Positions 16,989-26,239 of a stretch of DNA of 64,000 nt are shown one piece after another. The DNA is from Sandaracinaceae bacterium. Lineage in GTDB: Bacteria; Myxococcota_A; Polyangia; Polyangiales; JADJQN01. Numbering within the stretch: position 1 is the stretch's first letter; each line of letters opens with the position of its first letter. Position numbers and translations under genes: made by a program. The stretch lies in the NCBI GenBank assembly GCA_016712745.1, contig JADJQN010000004.1:496001-560000 (forward strand), in the 5' to 3' direction. Below the pieces are notes generated by a model, which saw only the letters and a program-made list of their open reading frames with translations, did no database searches and was not told the DNA's origin.

Positions 16989-18211
16989 CGCTTTAGGCGC
17001 GCGTGTCCGGCAAGGCGCGCGTGCTCGTCCAGAATGGATTGGATCGGGCTCTCGTTGGGGTGCGGTATGCGAAGCGGCGTGCCGCGTCCAAAGATGTAGA
17101 ACGAATCGCCGTCCGTTTGAACGCCGTAGCGCGCGCTCTCTAGGGGTACCCGCACGAAGACATTTCGATCGATCTCTGCGTACACGTACGTGGCGGTCAC
17201 GACAATCTGATACGGCCCGTGCTCACGCGAGAGCAAGCGTTCGATAAAGCCCGGATGCTCGCGCTGGTGATAGGCAAGGATGGGCTCGGCTTCGGCCGCA
17301 GCGCTCGTTCGAAACGCGCCGCCCGCAGTGTTTCCCTCGTAGGAAGGCAGATGATCGACCAGCTCAAGGTAGGCATGGGGAACATCCCGCCAGCCTGCGA
17401 CGAGGCGGCTGGCTGCGCGATGCTCGACAACCGCTGCAATCCGTTCAGCGACATTCTCGAACGCGAGCTCGTCGTTCTCGATCGCCAAAAACTTTTCCGT
17501 AAACGTGTGCCCCTGCGTTTCGTACTCGATAAGCAATCGCGGCCACGGTTCGATGAGCTCGACCCGAACGACGTCGTTGACTGGAAACGAAAGGCCGTTC
17601 GACGCGACCCCGAGCTCCGAGTCTCCCACCCGCGAGCCGCCGAAAACGATCGTGTCGTCGTCCCACACGATGCTTACGCTGGGAAACGCGTGCATCGTTG
17701 GGTTCATTCCGTCCGTGACGGGATCGTCGTAGCGGGACACACGCGAACGCCAATAGTTGAGCACTCGTCCCGCGACGTGCGCCCGGGCGTCGCTCACGTC
17801 GGCGATTCCTACATGCGCGGCTAAGGTTTTACCGCCCGCGCCTGGAATGCGTAGCCAACCCAGGTCGGTATCGGCGCGATTCCGGCGCGCACACTCAATC
17901 ACGCGACGAATGGCTTCTGCATATGCAGTTTCATCACTCGCGCGCGCAGGTCGGAAGCTTTCTTCGCGCTCAACTTCGCCGCCCCCCATACGATCGTTCC
18001 AGCGCACGACGAGCGTTGGCCATGGTGTAGACGCGCTCACGAATTTGAGATCGCTCCACGGCGTCCGTATCACGCCGTCCTCGAACGACTGGCCTTTTGT
18101 GTCGACGTCGAAGATGAGCTCAGTTCCCGTTTCGCGGCGAATCGCGAGCCGCTTCGCGGATGTGCGCAGATCGCCCGATGCGTTGAGCGAAACTTTTCGT
18201 GCGCCGCTCAT
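16985..18211 (-). CDS. Unknown protein coupled to a Ser/Thr kinase gene
   Basis: The 408-aa product is not recognised. It has no signal peptide or transmembrane segment and looks like two or three beta-rich modules with a recurring theme: TELIFDVDTKGQSFEDGVIRTPWSDLKFV in the first, and DDVVRVELIEPWPRLLIEYETQGHTFTEKFLAI-like sequence in the middle (both are cited in part only). This repeated hydrophobic strand followed by a W/PWP turn resembles PH-like beta sheets, but that is a guess. Its start overlaps the kinase stop by 4 nt (ATGA), so the two are very likely translated together, and it may be a substrate or regulator of the kinase. Confidence 0.65.
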   Translation of the reverse strand: MSGARKVSLNASGDLRTSAKRLAIRRETGTELIFDVDTKGQSFEDGVIRTPWSDLKFVSASTPWPTLVVRWNDRMGGGEVEREESFRPARASDETAYAEAIRRVIECARRNRADTDLGWLRIPGAGGKTLAAHVGIADVSDARAHVAGRVLNYWRSRVSRYDDPVTDGMNPTMHAFPSVSIVWDDDTIVFGGSRVGDSELGVASNGLSFPVNDVVRVELIEPWPRLLIEYETQGHTFTEKFLAIENDELAFENVAERIAAVVEHRAASRLVAGWRDVPHAYLELVDHLPSYEGNTAGGAFRTSAAAEAEPILAYHQREHPGFIERLLSREHGPYQIVVTATYVYAEIDRNVFVRVPLESARYGVQTDGDSFYIFGRGTPLRIPHPNESPIQSILDEHARLAGHARLKR

Positions 18212-19692
18212 TGAGCCGAATTGGCTGGCGCGATCTTCGTCGCGTTTGGTCGCGGTCGAATCGGCGCACGCTTTGCGCTAGCACGCGCCGGCGCACTTGC
18301 GTCGATGCCGGCGTCGACCGCCAGCGGCGCGGGCGGCGCAACGAAGTGCGGCGCGGGCGGCTGGGGCAAGCTTGAGGGATCGAGGATGCGCATGGGCGCG
18401 ACAGTTGCCGGCGGCGGCGCGCCAGCGTTGCTCGTTAGCATGTACACGATGGCTGCGATCGCAAGCGCGCTCAGCACGCCTGCGACCATGATCTTGTTGC
18501 GCGCGCGAATCGTCATCGCGCCGCTGTGACGAGGTGGGATCGAAGTCGCGATAGGGGTCGGCGCGGTCGTGCGTTCGGGCAGTGTTTCGCTCCGCGTGGG
18601 CGGCGCGCTCGATGAAATGGCAGCGGGTGTCGCAGCCAAAGTGGGCGCGTTGGTGAACGACGGATCGTGGTGGTCCGGCAGCTTGCCGCGGCCTTCGCCA
18701 ATCGGAACGTCCGCCGTTTCACCCAGTTCGCTCACCGCCTCTTTGAGGGCGGACGCCATCGCGCTTGCAGTTGCATAGCGCTGATCGCGATCTTTCACGA
18801 GCGCTTTCATGGCAACCGCGTCGAGGCCACGGGGGATTCCCCAGCCAGGTTTGCGAACGCGCGGCGGCACCGGCGCCTCGGCGAGATGCTTGGAAATAAC
18901 CCCGATCGCGGTGTCGGCCGTAAACGGCCTTTCGCCGGTCAAGAACTGATAGAGGATCACACCAGCCGCGTATACGTCCGCGCGCGCGTCGAGCTCTTCA
19001 CCGCGCGCTTGCTCGGGAGCCATATACTCCGGCGTGCCGCAGACGAAGCCGGACATCGTAAGTGCCGACATGCCTTCATCGCTTTCGGCAATCTTTGCGA
19101 TTCCGAAGTCACACACTTTCACGCGCTCGCCTATCTCGCGACTTTCGAGAACCAGGACGTTGTCGGGCTTGAGATCTCGATGGACGATGCCGGCAAGATG
19201 CGCTTCTTCGAGCGCGTCGAGTATTTGCCCCATCAAGTGCGCTATGCGCGACGGAGTGAAGGGGAAGTCGCGATCCATGAGCTTCTGCAGGTCGATCCCT
19301 TGCAGATATTCCATGGCGATAAAAAGCGTGCCGTCGTCGGCCTCGCCGAAATCGATCACCTGCAGTGAGTTCGGATGCGACAAGCGACTGGCAGCCCGGG
19401 CCTCACGATGAAATCGTTTGACGACCTTTGGGTCCGCTGCCAAGTGCCGGTGCAACACTTTGATGGCAACGGTTTTGTCCAGAGCGATCTGGCGTGCGCG
19501 GTAGATACGCCCCATCGCGCCTTCGCCCAGCAGGTCGATGACTTCGAACTTTCCCGCGAGCGTGCTTCCCGGCAACTCATCGGGCATCGCCGGAGGCGGC
19601 TCGCTCAGCATCAAGGGAATGTCGGCCTTGCACGTGGGGCAGCGCGAGTCGTCGCGATGTATCTCGGCATGGCAGTTGGGGCACAAGCGCAT
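18208..19692 (-). CDS. Zinc-ribbon Ser/Thr protein kinase (PknB type, one C-terminal membrane segment)
   Basis: The 494-aa protein begins with a zinc ribbon (CPNC...CPTC, residues 4-21). The kinase domain spans about 48-320: Gly-rich loop LLGEGAMGRIYRA, VAIK (Lys78), HRDLKPDN (catalytic Asp173), DFG (Asp195), GTPEYMAPEQ and DVYAAGVILYQFLTG. All catalytic residues are present, and it is an RD-type kinase likely activated in its loop. A low-complexity Pro/Ala/Thr stretch leads to one membrane helix at about 401-420 and a short Pro/Ala-rich outer tail. It is probably a bacterial signalling kinase acting on Thr residues recognised by FHA proteins such as the neighbour at 15966. It is coupled to the unknown gene at 16985. 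Confidence 0.92.
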   Translation of the reverse strand: MRLCPNCHAEIHRDDSRCPTCKADIPLMLSEPPPAMPDELPGSTLAGKFEVIDLLGEGAMGRIYRARQIALDKTVAIKVLHRHLAADPKVVKRFHREARAASRLSHPNSLQVIDFGEADDGTLFIAMEYLQGIDLQKLMDRDFPFTPSRIAHLMGQILDALEEAHLAGIVHRDLKPDNVLVLESREIGERVKVCDFGIAKIAESDEGMSALTMSGFVCGTPEYMAPEQARGEELDARADVYAAGVILYQFLTGERPFTADTAIGVISKHLAEAPVPPRVRKPGWGIPRGLDAVAMKALVKDRDQRYATASAMASALKEAVSELGETADVPIGEGRGKLPDHHDPSFTNAPTLAATPAAISSSAPPTRSETLPERTTAPTPIATSIPPRHSGAMTIRARNKIMVAGVLSALAIAAIVYMLTSNAGAPPPATVAPMRILDPSSLPQPPAPHFVAPPAPLAVDAGIDASAPARASAKRAPIRPRPNATKIAPANSAQ

Positions 19693-19882
19693 GAGGCGGC
19701 TAAGAGTACGCGATGGCGTCCACCCATTGAAACTATCTCGATGTGCAAGCGGCGAGGCGACCGAATCCTTGCCTTTAAGCGCGAGATTTAATGCACTCTG
19801 ATCTCGGCATGCCCTTCACGCGGGAGCAGTTCAACTGCACGCTTTCTCTCGTGACTCGAACTCACACACGCGCCCGTCGCTC

Positions 19883-20911
19883 TTGGACGCAGACAGCGAG
19901 GCGTCTTTGAACAAGCGCACGGTCAGGGCGGCGGCATTTCTGTGCGCGATTCTCACGGCGTCATATGCACACGCTGGCGGCAACGTCGAAGTCGAACGAC
20001 GTCCGCCGGACTGGGAACGCGCGGCCCAAGCCATCGGCGATGCCCCGGGCGTCGATGCGCTTGTCCTACGTGAGTGGCTGCAGCGTCACCGCGAGCTTGA
20101 ACGTATCGCGGCGCGAAACACAGACGCGATTGACGTGCGCTGCCGGGGCCTCGGGGATTGTCGCGCAACGCCGCCTACCGTGCTCGCCTATTTGTCCGCG
20201 CAACACGCCCGCGGAGAGTCCCGCTCATGGAGTGCCGCGCGCGCCTACCTTTTTCTCTCACTCCTGCAGGAGCGACATGAAGAGCTGCGATGCTGGTCGC
20301 TTCTCGCCGAACGCTTGCGGGCACAAGCAAATGAACCGGTCGTTGCGAACGCGCCGGGATTCCAACTTTGCTCGCACGTTTGGGCGAGGCAACACGAGCC
20401 ATTGTCGCTTGAGCGAGCAGAACGCGAGCTTATCGACGCGCGAGGCGTGCTCGGCCAACGTGTCAGTGCGATCGACTGCATCGCCACGATGGACGACTCG
20501 CTTTGCCCCGTCGCAGAACGTGAAACGCAGCCCGTCGAAAACGCTGAACGCGAACGACTTGTACTCGCACTCATCGAGCGCGTGACGAACACGACCGACC
20601 TACACGCAGTCCAACCGGACCTCGAACAATTGCGCGCCGCCGCCCGGGGCATCCAGCGCTTGATGCACTTCCACGGCCACAACGTCCCCGTCCAAGACGC
20701 CGTCGAGCATTTGGTGCGCGATGTCGAGGGCCGCGCTGCGCTCTGTTCGCACGACTTTGCTCGCGCCGTCGTTGTCGCACGCGCGCTCGAGCGAATTGTA
20801 CCTGGCGACCGCTCGCACGGGCGCGACATGCGCATCTTGTCTCATTGGTTGCGCGACCACCGGACGGGCGAGCGAGCGCGATTTGCGCGCGACCTTCTTC
20901 ACTGCGAATGA
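19883..20911 (+). CDS. Secreted protein of unknown function
   Basis: The 342-aa protein has an N-terminal signal-like segment (RAAAFLCAILTASYAHAGG) after a short charged leader; an in-frame TTG at about 19907 would shorten the leader. The mature part is helical and rich in Arg, Glu and Ala, with scattered Cys residues (RCRGLGDC, ELRCWSLL, LCSHVW, IDCIATMDDSLC), suggesting disulphides in the periplasm. No family was recognised. It is divergent from the kinase gene, with about 190 nt between the starts, in which no clear promoter was seen. Confidence 0.6.
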   Translation: MDADSEASLNKRTVRAAAFLCAILTASYAHAGGNVEVERRPPDWERAAQAIGDAPGVDALVLREWLQRHRELERIAARNTDAIDVRCRGLGDCRATPPTVLAYLSAQHARGESRSWSAARAYLFLSLLQERHEELRCWSLLAERLRAQANEPVVANAPGFQLCSHVWARQHEPLSLERAERELIDARGVLGQRVSAIDCIATMDDSLCPVAERETQPVENAERERLVLALIERVTNTTDLHAVQPDLEQLRAAARGIQRLMHFHGHNVPVQDAVEHLVRDVEGRAALCSHDFARAVVVARALERIVPGDRSHGRDMRILSHWLRDHRTGERARFARDLLHCE

Positions 20912-20945
20912 ACACGCGTCATCGCCAGAGCCAAGCTTCTCCGTG

Positions 20946-21305
20946 CTACGGCGTGACGTCCTTGGCCCATCCCGACTCGAGCGACAAGATGTAGCGCGCC
21001 GGTTGGAACTCGCCGAACGATAGGATGAGCACCGCTTCTTCGGTGCACAGATAGTACGCGTCGAGGCCGTCAGCCTGGTAGTTGCCCATGCTCGTGGGTA
21101 CGAGGCGACTCGCCTTCACCACGCGCTGAAGCTCGGACTCAGTAAATACATCTCGAAGACGTTCGGGCGAGAATCGATTCTGTGTGAAATCTGAAATACG
21201 AAACGCGATCTGCTGCCCGCCGATGTTGATGGCAAAGGTCTGCGCATACAGCTCGTCGGTTTCAAGCCCATCGTAGAGAAGCTGGGACGTACTGATCTGT
21301 TTCAT
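20946..21305 (-). CDS. Small protein of unknown function
   Basis: The 119-aa product begins MKQISTSQLLYDGLETDELY. GGGGGA lies about 6-11 nt before the ATG (21305), supporting this start. It has no signal peptide and looks like a mixed alpha/beta fold (AFRISDFTQNRFSPERLRDVF, EAVLILSFGEFQPARYIL). No catalytic motif is seen. It lies between convergent and same-strand secreted genes, with no informative context. Confidence 0.6.
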   Translation of the reverse strand: MKQISTSQLLYDGLETDELYAQTFAINIGGQQIAFRISDFTQNRFSPERLRDVFTESELQRVVKASRLVPTSMGNYQADGLDAYYLCTEEAVLILSFGEFQPARYILSLESGWAKDVTP

Positions 21306-21359
21306 CGTGGTCCCCCGATCAATTAGCGCCTGGTGAGACTCAGTGTCAGCGCTCTCCCT

Positions 21360-23225
21360 CTACGGCGAAGGGTCCGTCCAGGTATTGTTGCCGTAGCTCG
21401 CTTCGAGCTCCGAGCGAAGGGTCGTGGCAGCGGCGCATCCACCGACAGCCTCTACACATTCTGCGGCTCGATCCCACAAGGCCGCGCCTGTCACGACAAT
21501 CCCGTATCCCTCGGCGAATGTCGTGCCTGGATACATCGAGTTCATCTGTGTCGTGAACGCGCCCACGCCGGACGACTCGAATGCGCAGTAGTCGCTGATC
21601 AAACGGGCGCCGCACACCTGCATCGCTTGATGCAGCTTGTACATATGCATGCCCGCTGGGTAGTGAGCGCCTTCAACTCCAGGCGTGCTGTCGAGCGGCT
21701 CGTGGCCCGCAAGCGGCATCCACGCGCCGATGATCGGGCCGTAGTGGGGGAACTCGTCGTAGAGACCCGACATGCCCGCATAGATGTCCCCCGGGATGAC
21801 CAGCGGGAATCCGTCGATGACTTCGAAGTTGAAAGCAGCGAGCGTTGCCTCAGTGGACCACATGGCTTCGAAAGCCTGATGTGCCACTTCGGCGCGCGTG
21901 AGCGCTCCGGCTCCAGTCCGAGGTAGGATGGCCGGGAACAGCTCCATGGCGTAGGCATCGTCGAGGTGCTGAAAGATACGGGGCTCCGCTCGGGCGAAGT
22001 CGTACACAAGCGAGCCGTGAGTCATGTAGAAGAAGTAGCTCATGTCGTTGAGCGTCTGACGCATGCTGCCAGCGCGAAGGGGAATGTTGGCTGAGCGCGC
22101 AAGATCGAACATGAGATTCTGCGCCGAGTGGCAACCAAGCGGCGCTGTGATGCGGTCGTGCAATTCCGAGCGAAGCAGGCGATCGCGCAAGGAGAACTTG
22201 TACTCGGGGACGAGGCAGTCGGGGCCAGTGCAGTCGCCGTGATAGATATTCTCGGAAAGCCAGAGCGTCATGCTCTCGAGTGTTTCCCGCGCCGTACCTT
22301 GAATGAGCGATGTTCCGCTCGTTGAATTCTCGCCGTTCAAGAATCGAAACCCGTCGCGCGGGTCGCACACGATGCTGGGAGCCGCGAATGTTCGCGGGGT
22401 CAGCTGATAGTCGACGCCGGCCATGACAATACCGTTCCACCAGCCGTAGCCCATGGCATAGGCGTCGCTCGGCAGCACAGGAATCGTCGTTTGATACCGA
22501 TCCGACGAAAGGATCTCGTCGAGCTCTGCCGGCAGCATTTGCACGAGAGACCAATCCACAGAGCGACTTGCCTCGAGATAGAACGCATGCGCGACGTGAG
22601 CCGCGAACACGTCGAAGGCTTCCGCAGCGGAAAGATACGTCGCGCGCGGGCGATCGGGCGCAGCGAAGAAAGTTCTCGCGTTGGTGTCCGGGCACGCGAT
22701 TTCAAGGTCCTCATCACCGCGAACAAGGGCCGCGTAGAGATCTTCGAGGCGAGCCATCTGGTCGACCGACCACGAGTCGTAGGGAAGCAACGTTCCTGTC
22801 GCCGTTTGCCAAGTGATGCGTGCACGAATTGCGGGACATGCAGCGAGGATGGGCGCCAGGGTTGCAGAAGGTGTTGGCGAAGCGTGATCCGAGCCGGCAG
22901 CGAAGAAAGCCGCTCCACACGGATCCGTGGGGAATACCCATGAAGGAGGTGGCCCGCCATCTGTACCGCTGTCGACACTCGATGCATCGGAAAGCGCAGC
23001 GTCGAACGCGCCATCGAGTGCGCTGGCATCCCCGGAACCGGCATCCACCGAACCCGAATCAGTTGAAGCCGCATCTGTCGCGGAGTCGCGCGCTGCGTCG
23101 AGCGCAACGCCGGCGTCCGCGGTGTTGGCCGCCGGAGTGGCGGGCGAACAGGCCGGTGCCCAAGCCGCGACGAGGAGACCAGTTAATAACAGAACTCGGG
23201 GCCGGGAATGGTTTGAACGCTTCAT
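21360..23225 (-). CDS. Lipoprotein, possibly with a transglutaminase-like core
   Basis: The ATG at 23225 opens a lipoprotein signal with the lipobox APAC; a frame to 23249 is possible but less signal-like. The product is about 621 aa, with an Asp/Ala/Ser-rich linker behind the lipidated Cys. Around residue 360-430 the pattern GCHSAQNLMFDLARSANIPLR, then MTHGSLVYDF, then FQHLDD resembles the Cys-His-Asp order of transglutaminase-like proteases (compare CxxxAxLxxALxRxxGIPAR). This assignment is inference only. Several Cys pairs (YHGDCTGPDC, CAFESS, CVEAVGGC) suggest an exported, disulphide-bonded protein. Confidence 0.55.
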   Translation of the reverse strand: MKRSNHSRPRVLLLTGLLVAAWAPACSPATPAANTADAGVALDAARDSATDAASTDSGSVDAGSGDASALDGAFDAALSDASSVDSGTDGGPPPSWVFPTDPCGAAFFAAGSDHASPTPSATLAPILAACPAIRARITWQTATGTLLPYDSWSVDQMARLEDLYAALVRGDEDLEIACPDTNARTFFAAPDRPRATYLSAAEAFDVFAAHVAHAFYLEASRSVDWSLVQMLPAELDEILSSDRYQTTIPVLPSDAYAMGYGWWNGIVMAGVDYQLTPRTFAAPSIVCDPRDGFRFLNGENSTSGTSLIQGTARETLESMTLWLSENIYHGDCTGPDCLVPEYKFSLRDRLLRSELHDRITAPLGCHSAQNLMFDLARSANIPLRAGSMRQTLNDMSYFFYMTHGSLVYDFARAEPRIFQHLDDAYAMELFPAILPRTGAGALTRAEVAHQAFEAMWSTEATLAAFNFEVIDGFPLVIPGDIYAGMSGLYDEFPHYGPIIGAWMPLAGHEPLDSTPGVEGAHYPAGMHMYKLHQAMQVCGARLISDYCAFESSGVGAFTTQMNSMYPGTTFAEGYGIVVTGAALWDRAAECVEAVGGCAAATTLRSELEASYGNNTWTDPSP

Positions 23226-23300
23226 GGGCAGTTCCCGTGACGATACCATTCGAGGGGCGGCGATTCGATAGGAATCGGTGCTTGCTTGAGCTGGGTTCGA

Positions 23301-24032
23301 TCAGGTTTTAGCCCTGGCCCCGCGGCGCATACGCAGGTTGATGAGTTCCACGCCGAAGGCGAACGCCATCGCGAAGTACACATACCCTTTGGAGATGTGC
23401 TGGCCGATGCTTTCGGCGACGAGGATTACGCCGATGAGGATCAAGAAAGCGAGTGCCAGCACTTTGAGCGTGGGGTGCTGCTCGACGAACGCGCCGATGG
23501 GCTCGGCGCCAAACCACATGGCCACAACTGCGCTAATGATGGCCACCACCATGATCCAAATCTGTTCGGGCTCGACCATTCCAACTGCGGTGATCACCGA
23601 GTCGAGCGAGAAGACCATGTCGAGAAGGAGGATCTGAAGCAATACGCCTCTCACCGTCGCTGCCGCAGTGGCGGGCGCGGGTCCTGTGCGACCGGCATCT
23701 TCAATTTTGTGATGCAGCTCTAGTGTCGCTTTGCCAATCAAGAAGAGTCCGCCCACAAATAGAATAATGTGCTTGCCCGTCACGCCGTGATTTGCGACTT
23801 CGAACAGAATGTTCGTCAGTCCCATGATCCATGAGATGGCGAACAAGAGACCGATGCGCATCACGAGCGCGAGCACGATGCCTTTGCGCGCGGTGGAGCG
23901 TCGAGCATCTTCGGGCAATCGCCCCGTGAGTATCGAGATGAAGATGATGTTGTCGATGCCGAGCACGATTTCCATCGCGCTGAGAGAGAGCAACGCTATC
24001 CACGTCGACGGATCTGAGAGAGATGCGAGCAT
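23301..24032 (-). CDS. TerC family integral membrane protein
   Basis: The 243-aa protein shows the TerC signatures: LSAMEIVLGIDNIIFISIL near the N-terminus and LLLDMVFSLDSVITAVGM in the middle, each with the conserved acidic residue inside a membrane segment. Seven or so hydrophobic segments are visible. TerC-family proteins move metal ions (Mn2+ export in Alx/MntP-like members) or support metalation of exported proteins. The product is an inner-membrane protein. It stands alone, so the metal cannot be inferred. No riboswitch was seen upstream. Confidence 0.88.
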   Translation of the reverse strand: MLASLSDPSTWIALLSLSAMEIVLGIDNIIFISILTGRLPEDARRSTARKGIVLALVMRIGLLFAISWIMGLTNILFEVANHGVTGKHIILFVGGLFLIGKATLELHHKIEDAGRTGPAPATAAATVRGVLLQILLLDMVFSLDSVITAVGMVEPEQIWIMVVAIISAVVAMWFGAEPIGAFVEQHPTLKVLALAFLILIGVILVAESIGQHISKGYVYFAMAFAFGVELINLRMRRGARAKT

Positions 24033-24172
24033 GCACTCTCCTTAGCATGTCGCAGCGCGCGCCAGGCCCACTTCTCGCGGCGGACGATAGCGGGCGGCCA
24101 ACAACAGTTGTGACTGTGGCAGAAGACCACAGCACCTGGCTAACCTGCTAGGCGTGGTACCGTTGGCGTCCA

Positions 24173-24511
24173 ATGAAACAGCTCATCGGATGCGGCTGCA
24201 GCGTACTCGCCATCATCGGATTCTTTGGCGCCGTTGCGGGCTTCTACTTCTTCAAGAAGTCGAGCGACCTCGAGGAAGCGCGCGCGCGGGTCGTCACGAC
24301 GTGCGGATCGAACGCTGCTTGCAACGCAGCAGTGGCCGCGCGTTTCGACGAGTGTTTCACAGAGGCTTACGTATTTAACTCAGGTGTTGTCGAAGTTGTG
24401 TTCGCTCAATGCATGAATGGAGGCGCAGCGTCGCCCATCTATCCTCCGCCCGGTCCTGCAGCGACACCCGCGCTGCCGACTGCTACGCCGCTTGGCCCGG
24501 GCGGCAAGTAG
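24173..24511 (+). CDS. Small membrane protein of unknown function
   Basis: The 112-aa protein starts with MKQLIGCGCSVLAIIGFFGAV, a single hydrophobic segment with two Cys. An outer domain with a CGSNAACNAAVAARFDEC pattern (likely disulphides) follows, then a Pro/Ala/Thr/Gly tail. It is either a signal-anchored protein or a lipoprotein lacking a good lipobox. No family was recognised. A possible 5' neighbour of the FHA gene, it lies about 150 nt upstream on the same strand. Confidence 0.6.
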   Translation: MKQLIGCGCSVLAIIGFFGAVAGFYFFKKSSDLEEARARVVTTCGSNAACNAAVAARFDECFTEAYVFNSGVVEVVFAQCMNGGAASPIYPPPGPAATPALPTATPLGPGGK

Positions 24512-24665
24512 CGCTTCATTCGCGTGGGCCGCATTGCTCATCCGGCGAGAAATCCCTCACAGCAGCCATTCGGCCGGGATATGCGGCGCGTTACGTCTAT
24601 TGACCCACGCGTCTAGTACCTTTTATCCTGCGAGCCGCTTTCAACTGTTTACGAGGAGGCTCTCC

Positions 24666-25676
24666 GTGATCGTGTGCCCCAGGTGCAGCAAAGAGAATCA
24701 GGACCACTACAAGTTCTGTCTCGGCTGTGGTGCGGAGCTTCCGCGCGACGCGGCGCATGCTCCAAAGAGTTTCACGGCCCCCACGCCGCCGGCAGGTTTC
24801 CCGGCCGCCGGATCGCAGGTCGCAGCGCAAGCACCTCAAGCCGCACAAGCTCCCGCTCAAGTCCCAGCTCCGATTGCAACGGCACCGGCAGCGGCCGCAT
24901 CTGCACCCGTGCAATGCCCACAGTGCAAGAATATCGTGCAACCGGGTTTCAAGTTCTGCGGCACGTGCGGATTCGCGATTAGCGCCCCGTCACTCGCACC
25001 CGCGCAAGCGACTGTGTCGGCTGGTCCCCCCGCAGCAGCGCCTGCGTCTCGCGGTTCGCTTGTCCTGATACGTCCTGATGGCAGTGAAGGCGGAACATTT
25101 CCGCTCGGCGACAGCGCTACGACCGTTGGTCGTGAAGCCGGTGGCCTTTTCGAGAACGATACATACATGTCGCCCAAGCACGCGATTTTCGCGTTCAAGG
25201 ATAACGCGTTGAGTGTGATCGATCAGAACAGTCTGAACGGCGTATACGTTCGCATTGATCGCGACACGCCGACCGAGCTCGTGCCGGGCGCGATCTTTCG
25301 GATCGGTCAGGAAATCTTGCGCTTCGATCCTATCGCCTCGCCTGCGCGCGGCACCGACGGCGTTGAAGTCATGGGTAGTCCGAACAACGGCCTCGTCGGT
25401 CGGCTAAGCCTCGTCATCGGACGCGAGACGACCGGCAACGCATTTCCAGTTCCCGCAACGGGCATGCACGTGGGCCGCGAGCGCGGCGACGTAATCTTCC
25501 CGGAAGACGGCTACGTTTCAGGCTTGCATTGCCGCCTGCATTCCGACGGCGGCAAGGTCTATTTGACCGACGTGGGTAGCTCAAACGGCACATTCATTCG
25601 CGTCACCAAAGAGACGAACGTGCTCTCCGGTTCGTTCCTCTTGATGGGCCAGCAGCTCTTTCGCGCGCAGTTCTAG
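24666..25676 (+). CDS. Double zinc-ribbon, double FHA-domain protein (paralogue)
   Basis: The GTG at 24666 is preceded by GAGGAGG at a 6-nt spacing and starts directly in the zinc ribbon MIVCPRCSKEN; the longer open frame upstream is shadow sequence. The protein (336 aa) has zinc ribbons at about 4-21 and 84-101 (CPQC...CGTC) joined by a Pro/Ala/Gln linker, then two FHA domains at about 130-215 and 245-335. Both FHA domains keep the binding residues: VGREAGG ... SPKH ... NSLNGVYVRI, and VGRERGD ... SGLH ... GSSNGTFIRV. It matches the protein at 15966-16988 in architecture, so the two arose by duplication. It probably acts as a cytoplasmic phosphothreonine-reading adaptor. Confidence 0.85.
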   Translation: MIVCPRCSKENQDHYKFCLGCGAELPRDAAHAPKSFTAPTPPAGFPAAGSQVAAQAPQAAQAPAQVPAPIATAPAAAASAPVQCPQCKNIVQPGFKFCGTCGFAISAPSLAPAQATVSAGPPAAAPASRGSLVLIRPDGSEGGTFPLGDSATTVGREAGGLFENDTYMSPKHAIFAFKDNALSVIDQNSLNGVYVRIDRDTPTELVPGAIFRIGQEILRFDPIASPARGTDGVEVMGSPNNGLVGRLSLVIGRETTGNAFPVPATGMHVGRERGDVIFPEDGYVSGLHCRLHSDGGKVYLTDVGSSNGTFIRVTKETNVLSGSFLLMGQQLFRAQF

Positions 25677-25702
25677 TAATCGCGCCTGCGAAGCCGGCGA
25701 TC

Positions 25703-26239
25703 TCACGAGAGGTGCGTGATGTACCAGTGCGTGCCCCAGTTGATGAAGACTTTCACTTCGAAGTCGGCCGTCACACCTCCGACACGGTAGTAGATGTGCG
25801 AGTGGCGCACCGCCCAATAGGGAAGGGCATTGGCTTCACTGCGAATCGCTTGCCACGTTGCGCGCGACGAAAATTGAAAGTGATCGAAGCTGGGCGTGCC
25901 GCGGCGTGTGATCTCTGCATGAAGCGCGTGGATGTCCCGGTCGAAGTGCCGAAGAAGTACGTCGTGGTAGCCGCCAGGATCGTCGATACCTTTCAGCACA
26001 AGAAAGGGTTCACGTGGAAAGAATGTGTCGTGCACGGTCTGCGGCGCATCGGCGACGATCGCGGCAAAGACTCGCCGTGCCGCAGCATCCGCGGTCGCAA
26101 CGGGCGGCCGCGTGCTCGGTCGTGCAAGGTGCGCGTCATTCTCGGGCGGAATGGGGATGGACGGAGTAGCGCCGCGGCGCTGAGCCATGGCTGTGATGCT
26201 TACAAGGCACAGCGCGCAGACAAGAAAGAATTTCGTCAC
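25703..26239 (-). CDS. Secreted protein of unknown function
   Basis: The 178-aa protein has a signal peptide (MTKFFLVCALCLVSITAMAQ), with cleavage likely after AMA. The mature part contains VFAAIVADAPQTVHDTFFP, FLVLKGIDDPGGYHDVLLRHF and a C-terminal FEVKVFINWGTHWYITHL, a pattern of an alpha/beta roll (SnoaL/DUF4440-like) but without a firm match. Its ATG overlaps the stop of the alpha/beta hydrolase gene by 4 nt, so they are likely translated together. Confidence 0.65.
   Translation of the reverse strand: MTKFFLVCALCLVSITAMAQRRGATPSIPIPPENDAHLARPSTRPPVATADAAARRVFAAIVADAPQTVHDTFFPREPFLVLKGIDDPGGYHDVLLRHFDRDIHALHAEITRRGTPSFDHFQFSSRATWQAIRSEANALPYWAVRHSHIYYRVGGVTADFEVKVFINWGTHWYITHLS

Noticed and set aside
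24417..24665. Upstream extension of the second FHA gene
   Set aside because: The extension overlaps the small membrane protein gene and lacks a fitting start, while GTG 24666 has a strong GAGGAGG site and begins the zinc ribbon.
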